Source: an uncultured Rhodospirillales bacterium (GTDB lineage Bacteria; Pseudomonadota; Alphaproteobacteria; Rhodospirillales; Defluviicoccaceae). From it: a DNA stretch of 15,155 nucleotides. The position numbers were made by a program, and so were the translations under genes. The stretch covers positions 1-15,155 of the forward strand of contig CAKZLS010000003.1 of NCBI GenBank assembly GCA_937127205.1. The letters are read 5' to 3'. Positions 8,624-15,049 of the stretch are shown here, one piece after another. The notes beneath the pieces are model-generated. The model was not told where the DNA came from. It saw only the letters and a list, made by a program, of their open reading frames with translations, and did no database searches. Positions within the stretch are counted from its first letter, which is position 1; each line of letters starts with the position of its first letter.

Positions 8624-9952
8624 ATGGACGATCTCAACGTCATCGATCAGTTCACGACCACCTTCGTGAACTACATTGATTCCGGTTTCGGATTTCTGAC
8701 GCCGGACGTCGCCTTCCTGACGACGATCCTGATCGGGATCGATATCGCCCTCGCGGGACTCTTCTGGGCCCTCGCCGACGACAAGGCGGTGATCCCGGCG
8801 CTCATCAAGAAGGTGCTCTATGTGGGTGCCTTCGCCTTCATCCTGAACAACTTCTCCTTCCTCGCGAACGTTATCTTCGATTCCTTCGCGGGGCTCGGTC
8901 TGCGCGCCACCGGCTCTCCGATCACCGCCGCCGAATTGATGCGTCCCGGCTTCGTCGCCGAGACCGGTTATGTCGCGGCCGAGCCGCTGCTCGAAGAGGT
9001 CGCCGATCTCATTGGTCCGATCGCCTTTTTCGAGAACTTCGTGCAGATCGCGATCCTGATGTTCGCCTGGGTGGTGGTGCTGCTCTCCTTCTTCATCCTT
9101 GCGATCCAGCTCTTCATCACCATCATCGAGTTCAAGCTGACGACACTCGCCGGTTTCGTCCTTGTACCCTTCGCGCTCTGGGGAAAGACCGCGTTCCTGG
9201 CCGAGCGGGTGCTCGGCAACGTCATCGCCGCCGGTATCAAGCTGATGTTGCTCGCGGTCATCGTCGGTATGGGCTCGACGCTGTTCGGCTCCTTCGCCGC
9301 GTCGTTCGCGGGCGGCGATATTACGCTGGAGCAGGCGGCCTCCACCGTCCTCGGCGCTCTCTCGATCTTCATGCTCGGCATCTTCGGCCCCGGCATCGCC
9401 GCCGGCCTCGTCTCCGGCGCGCCGCAACTCGGCGCCGGCGCCGCCGTCGGATCGGTTGCCGGCCTCGCCATCGGCGGCGCGGCCGCCGCCGGGGCGGTAG
9501 CCGGAGGGGCGCGTGCTCTCGGCGCCGGCGCGAGCGGTGCGACCCGCGCGGCTTCCTCCATGGCTGGCAGGGCAAGCGGTGCGTACGGCCTCGGCCGCGC
9601 CGCGTCGGGTGTGTCTGGCGCCGCGGGTGTGACAGCTGGCGCCGCCGGCGTCGCCCGTGCCGGTGCCGGCGCTGTCGGTCAAGGCGTCCGCAGCGTTGTG
9701 GGACGCGCGACATCGGGGGCGCGGCAATCCTTTGCAGACGGTCAAAGAGGCGCGTTTGCCGCCACGGGCGGCACCCTTCCAGGCAGCGAAGCGTCGACAA
9801 CTACCGCGGCCGCGAGCGGCGCACCGGACTGGGCGCGGAAGCTGCGTCGTGACCAGCGCATGCGCGAGGGCGCGACGGTTGCCGCCCATACCGTCCGCGA
9901 TGGCGACAGACCCGCCTCCGGCGAAAACCCCAGATTGAGGGATGACGATTGA
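8624..9952 (+). CDS. trbL: TrbL, VirB6-like polytopic channel protein
   Basis: Inner-membrane channel component of the type IV secretion system, VirB6-like. 442 residues. About six hydrophobic segments are visible (roughly 32-52, 62-84, 138-168, 172-190, 200-222, 240-262), with a conserved-looking TIIEFKLTTLAGFVLVPFALW around 166-186. From about 262 to 368 the protein becomes a Gly/Ala/Ser-rich low-complexity tail with scattered Arg, then a charged, polar C-terminus. Such tails are usual in TrbL and vary strongly between relatives. The start at 8624 has GGGGACGAG upstream. Its stop shares bases with the trbF ATG (TGATG), so the two are translationally coupled. Confidence 0.94.
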   Translation: MDDLNVIDQFTTTFVNYIDSGFGFLTPDVAFLTTILIGIDIALAGLFWALADDKAVIPALIKKVLYVGAFAFILNNFSFLANVIFDSFAGLGLRATGSPITAAELMRPGFVAETGYVAAEPLLEEVADLIGPIAFFENFVQIAILMFAWVVVLLSFFILAIQLFITIIEFKLTTLAGFVLVPFALWGKTAFLAERVLGNVIAAGIKLMLLAVIVGMGSTLFGSFAASFAGGDITLEQAASTVLGALSIFMLGIFGPGIAAGLVSGAPQLGAGAAVGSVAGLAIGGAAAAGAVAGGARALGAGASGATRAASSMAGRASGAYGLGRAASGVSGAAGVTAGAAGVARAGAGAVGQGVRSVVGRATSGARQSFADGQRGAFAATGGTLPGSEASTTTAAASGAPDWARKLRRDQRMREGATVAAHTVRDGDRPASGENPRLRDDD

Positions 9953-10647
9953 TGTTTAAACGTTCGACAACGACCTATGGCGATACGCCCGAGCCCGTGA
10001 CGCCTTACCAGAAGGCGGCCCAGGTCTGGGACGAGCGTATCGGGTCGGCCCGCGTCCAGGCGCGCAACTGGCGGCTTATGGCCTTCGGCTGTCTGGCGCT
10101 GACGATCGGGCTCTCCGGCGGCGTCATCTGGCAGGCCGGGCGCAGCACCATCACTCCCTATGTGGTCGAAGTCGATACGCTCGGCGAGGTGCGCGCTGTG
10201 GGCCCGGCGACTGTAAGCTACGAGCCGACCGACGCTCAGATCGCCTACCATTTGGCACGCTTCATCGAGAACGTCCGGTCGCTGTCGATCGATCCGATCG
10301 TTGTGCGACAGAATTGGCTACGCGCCTACGACTACGCCACGGCGCCGGCCGCCAACACGCTCAACGACTACGCCCGCGAAAACGACCCGTTCTCAAGAGT
10401 GGGTCAGCGCACCGTCACCGTCGAGGTCACCAGCGTCGTGCGGTCATCCGGCGACAGCTTCGATGTGCGCTGGCAGGAGCGATCTTACGAGAACGGCACG
10501 CTCGCCGAAACCAAGCGATACACCGCGGTCCTCTCCATCGTGCTGCAGCGTCCCCGTACGGAGGAGACGCTCAGGAAGAACCCCCTCGGCATCTATGTCC
10601 ACGCGCTCAATTGGAGCCGCGACCTCATCTCGGGAGACAACCAATGA
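9952..10647 (+). CDS. trbF: TrbF, VirB8-like assembly protein
   Basis: Bitopic inner-membrane protein that acts as an assembly hub of the secretion channel. 231 residues. A short cytoplasmic tail with TPYQKAAQVWDERIGSARVQ (about 17-36) leads to one membrane helix (about 42-60). A periplasmic NTF2-like VirB8 domain follows (YVVEVDTLGEVRAVGPA to the end), closing with NPLGIYVHALNWSRDL, a hallmark of TrbF. I prefer the ATG at 9952, which overlaps the trbL TGA. The TTG immediately before it (9949) would add one residue only. Ends in an ATGA overlap with trbG. Confidence 0.95.
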   Translation: MFKRSTTTYGDTPEPVTPYQKAAQVWDERIGSARVQARNWRLMAFGCLALTIGLSGGVIWQAGRSTITPYVVEVDTLGEVRAVGPATVSYEPTDAQIAYHLARFIENVRSLSIDPIVVRQNWLRAYDYATAPAANTLNDYARENDPFSRVGQRTVTVEVTSVVRSSGDSFDVRWQERSYENGTLAETKRYTAVLSIVLQRPRTEETLRKNPLGIYVHALNWSRDLISGDNQ

Positions 10648-11681
10648 AGAAATCGATGATCCTCGTTATATCCGGCTTGCTCGCCGCCTGTGCGACAAAG
10701 CAACCGCCGCCAGAGATCAGTTTCGATGCGGAGGATTTTAACGCCGCTGCATTGACCGCCGAGCCACGACGGCCTGTCCAGATCGTGACCATACCCGAGC
10801 CGCTGCCGCTGCCGGGGCAGTTGAAGCGGCTGCCGGGCGAGCGCAGGCGCGACGAGAATTCCCGGCCACCGGAGGACCGGGTGGTTGATGCGAACGAGGC
10901 CGCCAAGGTCGAGCCGACGGCCGACGGCTACATCAATGCGGTCCAAGTCTACCCCTACACCGAAGGCGCGCTCTACCAGCTCTACACCGCGCCGGAGAAT
11001 GTCAGCACCATCGCCCTCCAGCCTGGCGAAGAGATCGTCGCCGTCTCAGCGGGCGACACGGTTCGCTGGGTCATCGGCGATACCGTCAGCGGATCGGGAG
11101 ACACGGCCCGCGCCCATGTACTGGTGAAGCCGATCGCCGAGGATCTTCGGACCAACCTCGTCATCGTTACCGACCGGCGCGCCTATCACCTGGAGCTCAC
11201 CAGCACGCCGGAGACATATATGGCGTCGGTCTCCTGGCACTATCCGCGAGATGAGCCTCTGGCGCTCACACGCCGCAACGCGGCGGCCGAGGAGGCCGCG
11301 GACCGGGTGATTGATAGCGGGCTCGATATCGACAAGCTGCGCTTCCGCTATGCCGTCAGCGGAGACACGCCGCCCTGGCGGCCGGTGCGCGTCTTCGACG
11401 ATACCCACAAGGTCTACATCCAGTTCCCGGCCCGGCTCGACCAGGGCGAGGCGCCGCCGCTCTTCGTCGTCGGGCCGGACGGCGAAAACCAGCTCGTCAA
11501 CTATCGCGTCCGCGGCCACTACTACATCGTCGACCGGCTGTTCGCCGCCGCCGAATTGCGGCTCGGCGAGGACCCGCAACAGGTCGTGCGCATCACCCGC
11601 ACCGACGGCCGGGCAGCCGTATCGAGTCGGTCCGCTCAAGTGAACGAGACCGACTTACATGAGCATGAGGATCGCCGATGA
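10644..11681 (+). CDS. trbG: TrbG, VirB9-like outer-envelope lipoprotein
   Basis: Periplasmic/outer-membrane component of the channel core, VirB9-like. 345 residues. The N-terminus is a lipoprotein signal with a lipobox LAAC (Cys at residue 16). In many systems a separate VirB7-like lipoprotein does this job, and here TrbG itself would be lipid-anchored. A Pro-rich linker (about 45-65, PEPLPLPGQLKRLPGE) leads to the VirB9 domain: YPYTEGALYQLYTAPENVS, a beta-rich repeat region with TNLVIVTDRRAYHLELTST, then a C-terminal domain with VYIQFPARLDQGEAPPLFVV and GHYYIVDRLFAAAELRLG. The start is set by the lipobox and the ATGA overlap with trbF. Ends in an ATGA overlap with trbI. No trbH lies between trbG and trbI, unlike in Ti plasmids. 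Confidence 0.95.
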   Translation: MKKSMILVISGLLAACATKQPPPEISFDAEDFNAAALTAEPRRPVQIVTIPEPLPLPGQLKRLPGERRRDENSRPPEDRVVDANEAAKVEPTADGYINAVQVYPYTEGALYQLYTAPENVSTIALQPGEEIVAVSAGDTVRWVIGDTVSGSGDTARAHVLVKPIAEDLRTNLVIVTDRRAYHLELTSTPETYMASVSWHYPRDEPLALTRRNAAAEEAADRVIDSGLDIDKLRFRYAVSGDTPPWRPVRVFDDTHKVYIQFPARLDQGEAPPLFVVGPDGENQLVNYRVRGHYYIVDRLFAAAELRLGEDPQQVVRITRTDGRAAVSSRSAQVNETDLHEHEDRR

Positions 11682-12967
11682 CGCCTCCCAAAGAGGACGA
11701 CACGGGGCGTCCCGAGTCGCCAGGCACGGCCCTCCCGAAGGTCGACCCGGAAGAGCTCGCGTTGCGCGCCAAGCCGCGCCCGGTCACGCGGATCAACCGC
11801 CGGGTGCTGATCCTGCTCTTGGGGACGGGGCTGCTGCTGATCTTCGGCGCCACCATCTTCGCCCTCGACCCGCCGCGGCTGTTCGACCGGAGCGATACCG
11901 GACGGGAACTCTACCGGACCGACAACAACCCGACGCCGGACGGCCTCGAAGGCCTGCCACGCAGCTACAGTGATTTGCCGAAACCGCCCGTGGAACTCGG
12001 GCCGCCGCTTCCCGGAGACCTTGGCGGCGCCGTATTGGGCGCGGAGCGGGAGCTCGGCATCCAGGCCACGCCGGATCTGCCGTTTCGTCCGAGCCCCGAG
12101 GACGATGCGGCGCGCGCCGAACGCATCCGCCAGGCTCGTCTGGCGCAGCAAGGCCGCGAGGCCGGCGTGTTCTTCCAGCTCACGTCCCGGACAGCGACTG
12201 CCGCTGAGGCGGATGTTCCGAGAGCCCAGGCGCCCATAGCGCCGGACCGCAATCCCTTCGACGTGCTGCGCACCGCGGACGCTGACAGGGGGCTCGGCCT
12301 TGACCTTGCGAACGACCAAAACCTGCAAGGCCGCAAGCTCGATTTCCTGAACCAGGGCGTCGATGCCGAAATCTACAATCCACATGTTCTGCGGGATCCG
12401 GCCTCGCCCTATCAGGTCATGGCAGGCACGATCATCTCCGCAAGCCTCGTCACCGGCATCAATTCCGACTTGCCGGGCCGCGTCATCGCTCAGGTGACCG
12501 AGAACGTCTATGACACCGTCTCGGGGGCCTATCTTCTGATCCCGCAGGGTTCCCGTATCGTCGGGACCTATGACAGCGTCGTCGCCTTCGGCCAGGAGCG
12601 CGCGCTCGTCGTCTGGCAGCGGATCATCATGCCCGACGGCTCGTCGGTCGTGATCGAGAACCTGCCGGCCACGGACACCGCCGGCTATGCCGGTCTGGAG
12701 GATGAGGTCAATTTTCACACCTGGCGGCTCTTGAAAGGCATCGTGCTATCGACGCTGCTTGGAGTCGCGACGGAGCTCACCTTCGGTGACGACGAAGACG
12801 TCCTCGTCGAGGCGATCCGCGAGTCGACCCAGGACAGCGCCAACCAAGTCGGTCAGCGCATCACCGACCGCAACCTCAACATTCAGCCCACCATCAACAT
12901 CCGTCCCGGTTGGCCGCTTCGCATCATCGTCAATAAGGACATGGTGCTCCGGCCCTATCGCGGATGA
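11678..12967 (+). CDS. trbI: TrbI, VirB10-like envelope-spanning protein
   Basis: Channel scaffold that spans from the inner membrane to the outer membrane and forms the core complex with TrbG. 429 residues. Basic cytoplasmic tail, one membrane helix (about 43-63), then a disordered Pro-rich periplasmic linker (LPKPPVELGPPLPGDLGG, about 104-121). The C-terminal VirB10 domain begins near YQVMAGTIISASLVTGINSD and includes YLLIPQGSRIVGTYDS. A hydrophobic stretch, LLKGIVLSTLLGVATELTFG, matches the outer-membrane antenna helices, and the end is INIRPGWPLRIIVNKDMVL, typical of the family. All parts are complete. The last channel gene of the operon; the next gene starts 10 bases on. Confidence 0.96.
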   Translation: MTPPKEDDTGRPESPGTALPKVDPEELALRAKPRPVTRINRRVLILLLGTGLLLIFGATIFALDPPRLFDRSDTGRELYRTDNNPTPDGLEGLPRSYSDLPKPPVELGPPLPGDLGGAVLGAERELGIQATPDLPFRPSPEDDAARAERIRQARLAQQGREAGVFFQLTSRTATAAEADVPRAQAPIAPDRNPFDVLRTADADRGLGLDLANDQNLQGRKLDFLNQGVDAEIYNPHVLRDPASPYQVMAGTIISASLVTGINSDLPGRVIAQVTENVYDTVSGAYLLIPQGSRIVGTYDSVVAFGQERALVVWQRIIMPDGSSVVIENLPATDTAGYAGLEDEVNFHTWRLLKGIVLSTLLGVATELTFGDDEDVLVEAIRESTQDSANQVGQRITDRNLNIQPTINIRPGWPLRIIVNKDMVLRPYRG

Positions 12968-12977
12968 GGAGACGCCC

Positions 12978-13235
12978 ATGACGCTCAAGCTCGACAAGCT
13001 CCCGGACCGCGAGGCGGTGAAGATCACTTTCACCGCAAGCGCCGAGCTCAAGACTGCCCTCAACGACTACGCAGAAATCTACCGGCGCAGGTACGGCCAG
13101 AAGGAGAACGTCGCCGACCTCATCCCGTTCATGCTGGAGGCGTTCATTAACGCCGATCCCGGTTTCAAACGCGCGCGCAAAGAGCTCGAAAACGTGCGCG
13201 CATCTTCCCCGCCCACCAAAGCAACGGAGGTTTGA
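12978..13235 (+). CDS. DUF2274 family protein, small, possibly ribbon-helix-helix
   Basis: 85-residue conserved protein that regularly follows trbI in alphaproteobacterial conjugative elements. Its function is not established. The N-terminus MTLKLDKLPDREAVKITFTA is followed by two helices (about 21-38 and 43-58, NVADLIPFMLEAFINAD) and a short charged tail. The pattern of a strand (VKITFTA) followed by two helices resembles a ribbon-helix-helix DNA-binding fold, which is my inference. The ATG at 12978 lies 10 bases after trbI, with GAGGAGAC upstream, which indicates cotranscription. If it binds DNA it would be a second candidate regulator in the operon beside the CopG-like protein. Confidence 0.85.
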   Translation: MTLKLDKLPDREAVKITFTASAELKTALNDYAEIYRRRYGQKENVADLIPFMLEAFINADPGFKRARKELENVRASSPPTKATEV

Positions 13236-13238
13236 CCC

Positions 13239-13547
13239 ATGGCCACGATAGGCAGTTTTACAGCCGGCAAGGACGGCTATACCGGAACGATCCGGACCCT
13301 GACGGTGAACGTCAAGGCCAGGATAGTTGCCAATGACCAGAAGAAGAGCGAGGGCGCGCCGGATTTTCGGGTCTATGCAGGGCGCGCCGAGCTAGGCGCA
13401 GCCTGGAAGGCGCAGACGAACGGCGAAGAGCCTCGCGATTATCTCAGCGTCCAACTCGACGACCCTAGCTTCCCCGAACCCATTCGTGCGGCACTGTTCG
13501 AAGAGGACGGCGCGGCGTTTCTGGTTTGGAATCGCAAGCCGGATTAA
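13239..13547 (+). CDS. DUF736 family protein
   Basis: 102-residue protein of the DUF736 family, common on rhizobial plasmids and ICEs, function unknown. Family features are visible: MATIGSFTAGKDGYTGTIRT at the start, a central DFRVYAGRAELGAAWK, and a C-terminal DYLSVQLDDPSFPEPIRAAL followed by AAFLVWNR. It is probably a small beta-rich cytoplasmic protein. No signal or membrane segment is seen. It begins 3 bases after DUF2274 with GGAGG 9 bases upstream and closes the operon, since the following DNA is debris. In many relatives DUF736 genes lie near replication or partition genes, so its place at the end of the trb operon may be worth noting. Confidence 0.88.
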   Translation: MATIGSFTAGKDGYTGTIRTLTVNVKARIVANDQKKSEGAPDFRVYAGRAELGAAWKAQTNGEEPRDYLSVQLDDPSFPEPIRAALFEEDGAAFLVWNRKPD

Positions 13548-13558
13548 GACCGGCCTTT
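13538..13558 (+). terminator. Weak hairpin over the DUF736 stop codon
   Basis: GCCGG at 13538-13542 can pair with CCGGC at 13550-13554 across a 7-base loop holding the stop codon, followed by CTTT. The stem is short and the T-run only three bases, so this is at best a poor intrinsic terminator. I see no better one after the operon. Confidence 0.25.
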
Positions 13559-13677
13559 CAGTGAATTGTAACGCTCCACTGCGATCCATAAGGCAAACAG
13601 TCGCTACACCTCACCCCAGAACAGGCAGAGCTTCACGCCGCATAACCCGGTGTCCACACTATCGGGGGAAGATCAAG
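13548..13677. other. Short non-coding stretch, possible end of a second insertion sequence
   Basis: No gene is visible. The block GTGTCCACACTATCGGGGGA around 13651-13670, directly abutting the point where the IS481 transposase homology stops, looks like an insertion-sequence terminus that cut into the older IS. I cannot name the family, and no matching inverted end or target duplication is in view. Confidence 0.25.
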
Positions 13678-13887
13678 AGCTTCCTCCTCATTACTGAGGA
13701 CAGTTGAGCGCGGCTCCTTCGGCCCCATCGGCGCATCGTCAACACCATGGCGCTTCCGCCACTTCGCCACCGTCTTGGGATTGATCGCGTACTTCGTGCT
13801 CAAGTTCGAGATCGAAGCCTGCGATCGCTGTATTGCGGCTCAGACAGCATGCGTGGTCGTGGCGCATCTGTGGAGTACCTGGCCCAT
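13678..13887 (-). pseudogene. IS481-family transposase, N-terminal remnant
   Basis: On the minus strand an ATG at 13887 with AGGAGG just upstream opens MGQVLHRCATTTHAV, then an in-frame TGA (13842-13840). It continues in the same frame as AAIQRSQASISNLSTKYAIN, PKTVAKWRKRHGVDDAPMGP and KEPRSTVLSNEEEA. This is the helix-turn-helix N-terminus typical of IS481-family transposases in proteobacteria. Homology ends near 13678, where unrelated sequence follows, so the DDE catalytic domain is missing. Truncation plus a nonsense codon make it non-functional. I could not identify the terminal inverted repeat, which would be expected between the ATG and about 13960. Confidence 0.85.
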
Positions 13888-14003
13888 AGTTCCTCCTGAA
13901 AGTGATGGCAGAAAGATAGACCATCACATTCCGGGACTAAACTTCTAGGGTCGCATCAACGCGGGCTCAAGCCCATTTCCTCTGAAACTGCCAAGCGTAT
14001 GCG

Positions 14004-14231
14004 TCAGTAGCGGTGAAAATACCAACCAGCGATCTGGCCGGCGTTGCGCAATCTGGCCAATCCCTGTTCGGCATTCACAATGCTGATGTTAGGCGCATTG
14101 TTATTTTCGGCGGCGGGATTCCCCTTAAGAACGGTGACAAGATTGTTGGAGGCATAGGCGTTAGCTGAGGCTCCGTGGAAGACGATGTACAATGCGCCGA
14201 GGCCGGTGTCAGAATGTTCGAGGCACTTTAA
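14004..14231 (-). pseudogene. Unrecognised coding remnant, C-terminal
   Basis: After a TAG at 14234-14232 the minus strand stays open and reads like protein: KCLEHSDTGLGALYIVFHGA, SANAYASNNLVTVLKGNPAA, ENNNAPNISIVNAEQGLARL, ending GWYFHRY before TGA at 14006-14004. There is no ATG with a ribosome binding site, only a TTG at 14192, so it is probably the 3' end of a truncated gene. I do not recognise it. The Asn-rich composition differs from the transfer genes. It could also be a chance open frame. Confidence 0.35.
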
Positions 14232-14303
14232 CTAGGCTCGCTTCCTGACAAGTGGAGATCATCAGGGGCGCGGGGTCGTTTATTGGTGATGATCGTCATT
14301 TAG

Positions 14304-14518
14304 TCAGTCGCCCGTGAAGAACTCGAAGCGAAGCGGCTTCAGGTGAACGGGGTCGACACGCCGAAGCCTAAAGAGCGGCTTATGCGAACCATCCTGGGCG
14401 GCATGACCACACCTCTCAGCTGGCCAAACTGTCAGGTGAATACCCTCTCATCACAGATTTGAGAATCACGGAGGGCTCGATTGCAGACAGCTTTAGGGAT
14501 TTCTTTTTGCAACGCTAA
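14304..14518 (+). pseudogene. Unrecognised coding remnant in two frames
   Basis: One frame opens after TAG at 14301 and reads SVAREELEAKRLQVNGVDTP, then KPKERLMRTILGG, closing at a TGA at 14460-14462. A second frame, open from 14372, gives a convincing C-terminus, HTSQLAKLSGEYPLITDLRI then TEGSIADSFRDFFLQR, with TAA at 14516-14518. The two could be halves of one gene joined by a frameshift near 14400. Neither has a start codon with a ribosome binding site. Family unknown. The plausible amino-acid composition is the only support. Confidence 0.3.
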
Positions 14519-14660
14519 AAAAGGCCTTGGCCTGCATACCGACAACCTTCATTAGCCTTCCGTCTGGATGGCGGGAGCGGTACAAGTGATGATGAAGCCG
14601 GAAAGATTGATGCCGCGACGTCGCCGCTATTTTCTCTTTCCATTCAGCAGCGTAGTTTTC

Positions 14661-14681
14661 TGACGGTATATCTGACGGTAT
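14661..14681. repeat. Paired TGACGGTA octamers, copy A
   Basis: TGACGGTAT at 14661-14669 and again at 14673-14681, 12 bases from start to start. The 21-base unit is nearly the same (19 of 21) as the unit at 14870-14890. Confidence 0.85.
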
Positions 14682-14773
14682 GCGCATGTTGCCGCACTAA
14701 ATGTCCCTTATAAATTAGAATGTTACGGCGACAGGAAACAATGGAGTGGGAATGATTCGGATGCTGTCGACGT

Positions 14774-14851
14774 CTATCGGTAGCTATCGAGAAATCCATA
14801 TAAACATCGGATAAAAAATAATTTTCTCTCGCTTCCTATCGTAGCCTATCG
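14774..14851. repeat. Two CTATCG pairs flanking an AT-rich core
   Basis: CTATCG starts at 14774 and 14784, and again at 14836 and 14846, so each pair is spaced 10 bases, about one helical turn. Between the pairs is an AT-rich segment (about 14791-14825) bordered by GAGAAAT and ATTTTCTC, which are near-inverted. The layout resembles a protein-binding site array or a recombination core. Confidence 0.7.
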
Positions 14852-14869
14852 CTGTCCAACGGCTCAAGA

Positions 14870-14890
14870 TGACGGTAAATTTGACGGTAT
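14870..14890. repeat. Paired TGACGGTA octamers, copy B
   Basis: TGACGGTA at 14870-14877 and TGACGGTAT at 14882-14890, with the same 12-base period as copy A and the same orientation. Confidence 0.85.
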
Positions 14891-14922
14891 CGTCCACGCT
14901 TGTTTTAGTCGCGGATAGTGAG

Positions 14923-14960
14923 TACCGTCATGGGAGATCGCCCCTGTGACGGTATTTTTT
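14923..14960 (+). terminator. Inverted TGACGGTA pair with T-run, terminator-like hairpin
   Basis: TACCGTCA at 14923-14930 is the inverse of TGACGGTA at 14947-14954 and forms an 8-base-pair stem. Inside, GGG (14932-14934) can also pair with CCC (14942-14944). A run of six T follows (14955-14960). By shape it is an intrinsic terminator on the plus strand. It may equally be two inverted binding sites of the octamer series, or both. Confidence 0.45.
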
Positions 14961-15017
14961 CGCGCGTAATTTATTGTTTTATAAGGAAAAGTCGTCGAAA
15001 AAGCGCCCAAAATGAGG

Positions 15018-15025
15018 TGACGGTA
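15018..15025. repeat. Single TGACGGTA octamer near the integrase start
   Basis: Seventh copy of the octamer, 25 bases before the integrase start codon, in the same orientation as copies A and B. A protein bound here would overlap the leader of the integrase mRNA or its promoter. Confidence 0.75.
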
Positions 15026-15049
15026 CTTTTGGTCGCCGGAGACCCCGTC

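Larger units (their letters stand above)
14519..15049. promoter_or_regulatory. AT-richer control region ahead of the integrase
   Basis: About 530 bases with no gene I can support. It holds seven TGACGGTA octamers, two pairs of CTATCG repeats around an AT-rich centre, and a hairpin followed by a T-run (listed separately). A possible -10 element TATAAG lies at 14980-14985, about 65 bases before the integrase start, without a good -35. TTGACG at 14881-14886 with a poor TTTTAG 17 bases further is another weak candidate. No tRNA gene or tRNA 3' end could be found. I read this as the regulatory and possibly attachment region of the integrase. Confidence 0.5.

Noticed and set aside
8603..9889. Minus-strand open frame (428 codons) opposite trbL
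   Set aside because: Low-complexity Glu/Gly/Arg composition that mirrors the TrbL repeats; no ribosome binding site or domain.
11636..12718. Minus-strand open frame (360 codons) opposite trbI
   Set aside because: Antisense shadow of trbI with no recognisable family.
14505..14526. AGGCC/GGCCT palindrome next to a run of six A, as a minus-strand terminator
   Set aside because: The stem can form only four base pairs with a workable loop; too weak to list.
14493..14687. Minus-strand open frame of 64 codons
   Set aside because: No ribosome binding site; its first residues are just the translated octamer repeats, and the composition is unlike the neighbours.
14661..15025. CRISPR array
   Set aside because: Repeat units are only 8-21 bases, spacers are irregular (12 to about 190 bases), orientation is mixed and no cas gene is present.
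13888..15049. tRNA gene or tRNA 3' end as integration site
   Set aside because: I searched by eye for a T-arm motif and a cloverleaf ahead of the integrase and found none; it may lie outside the window.
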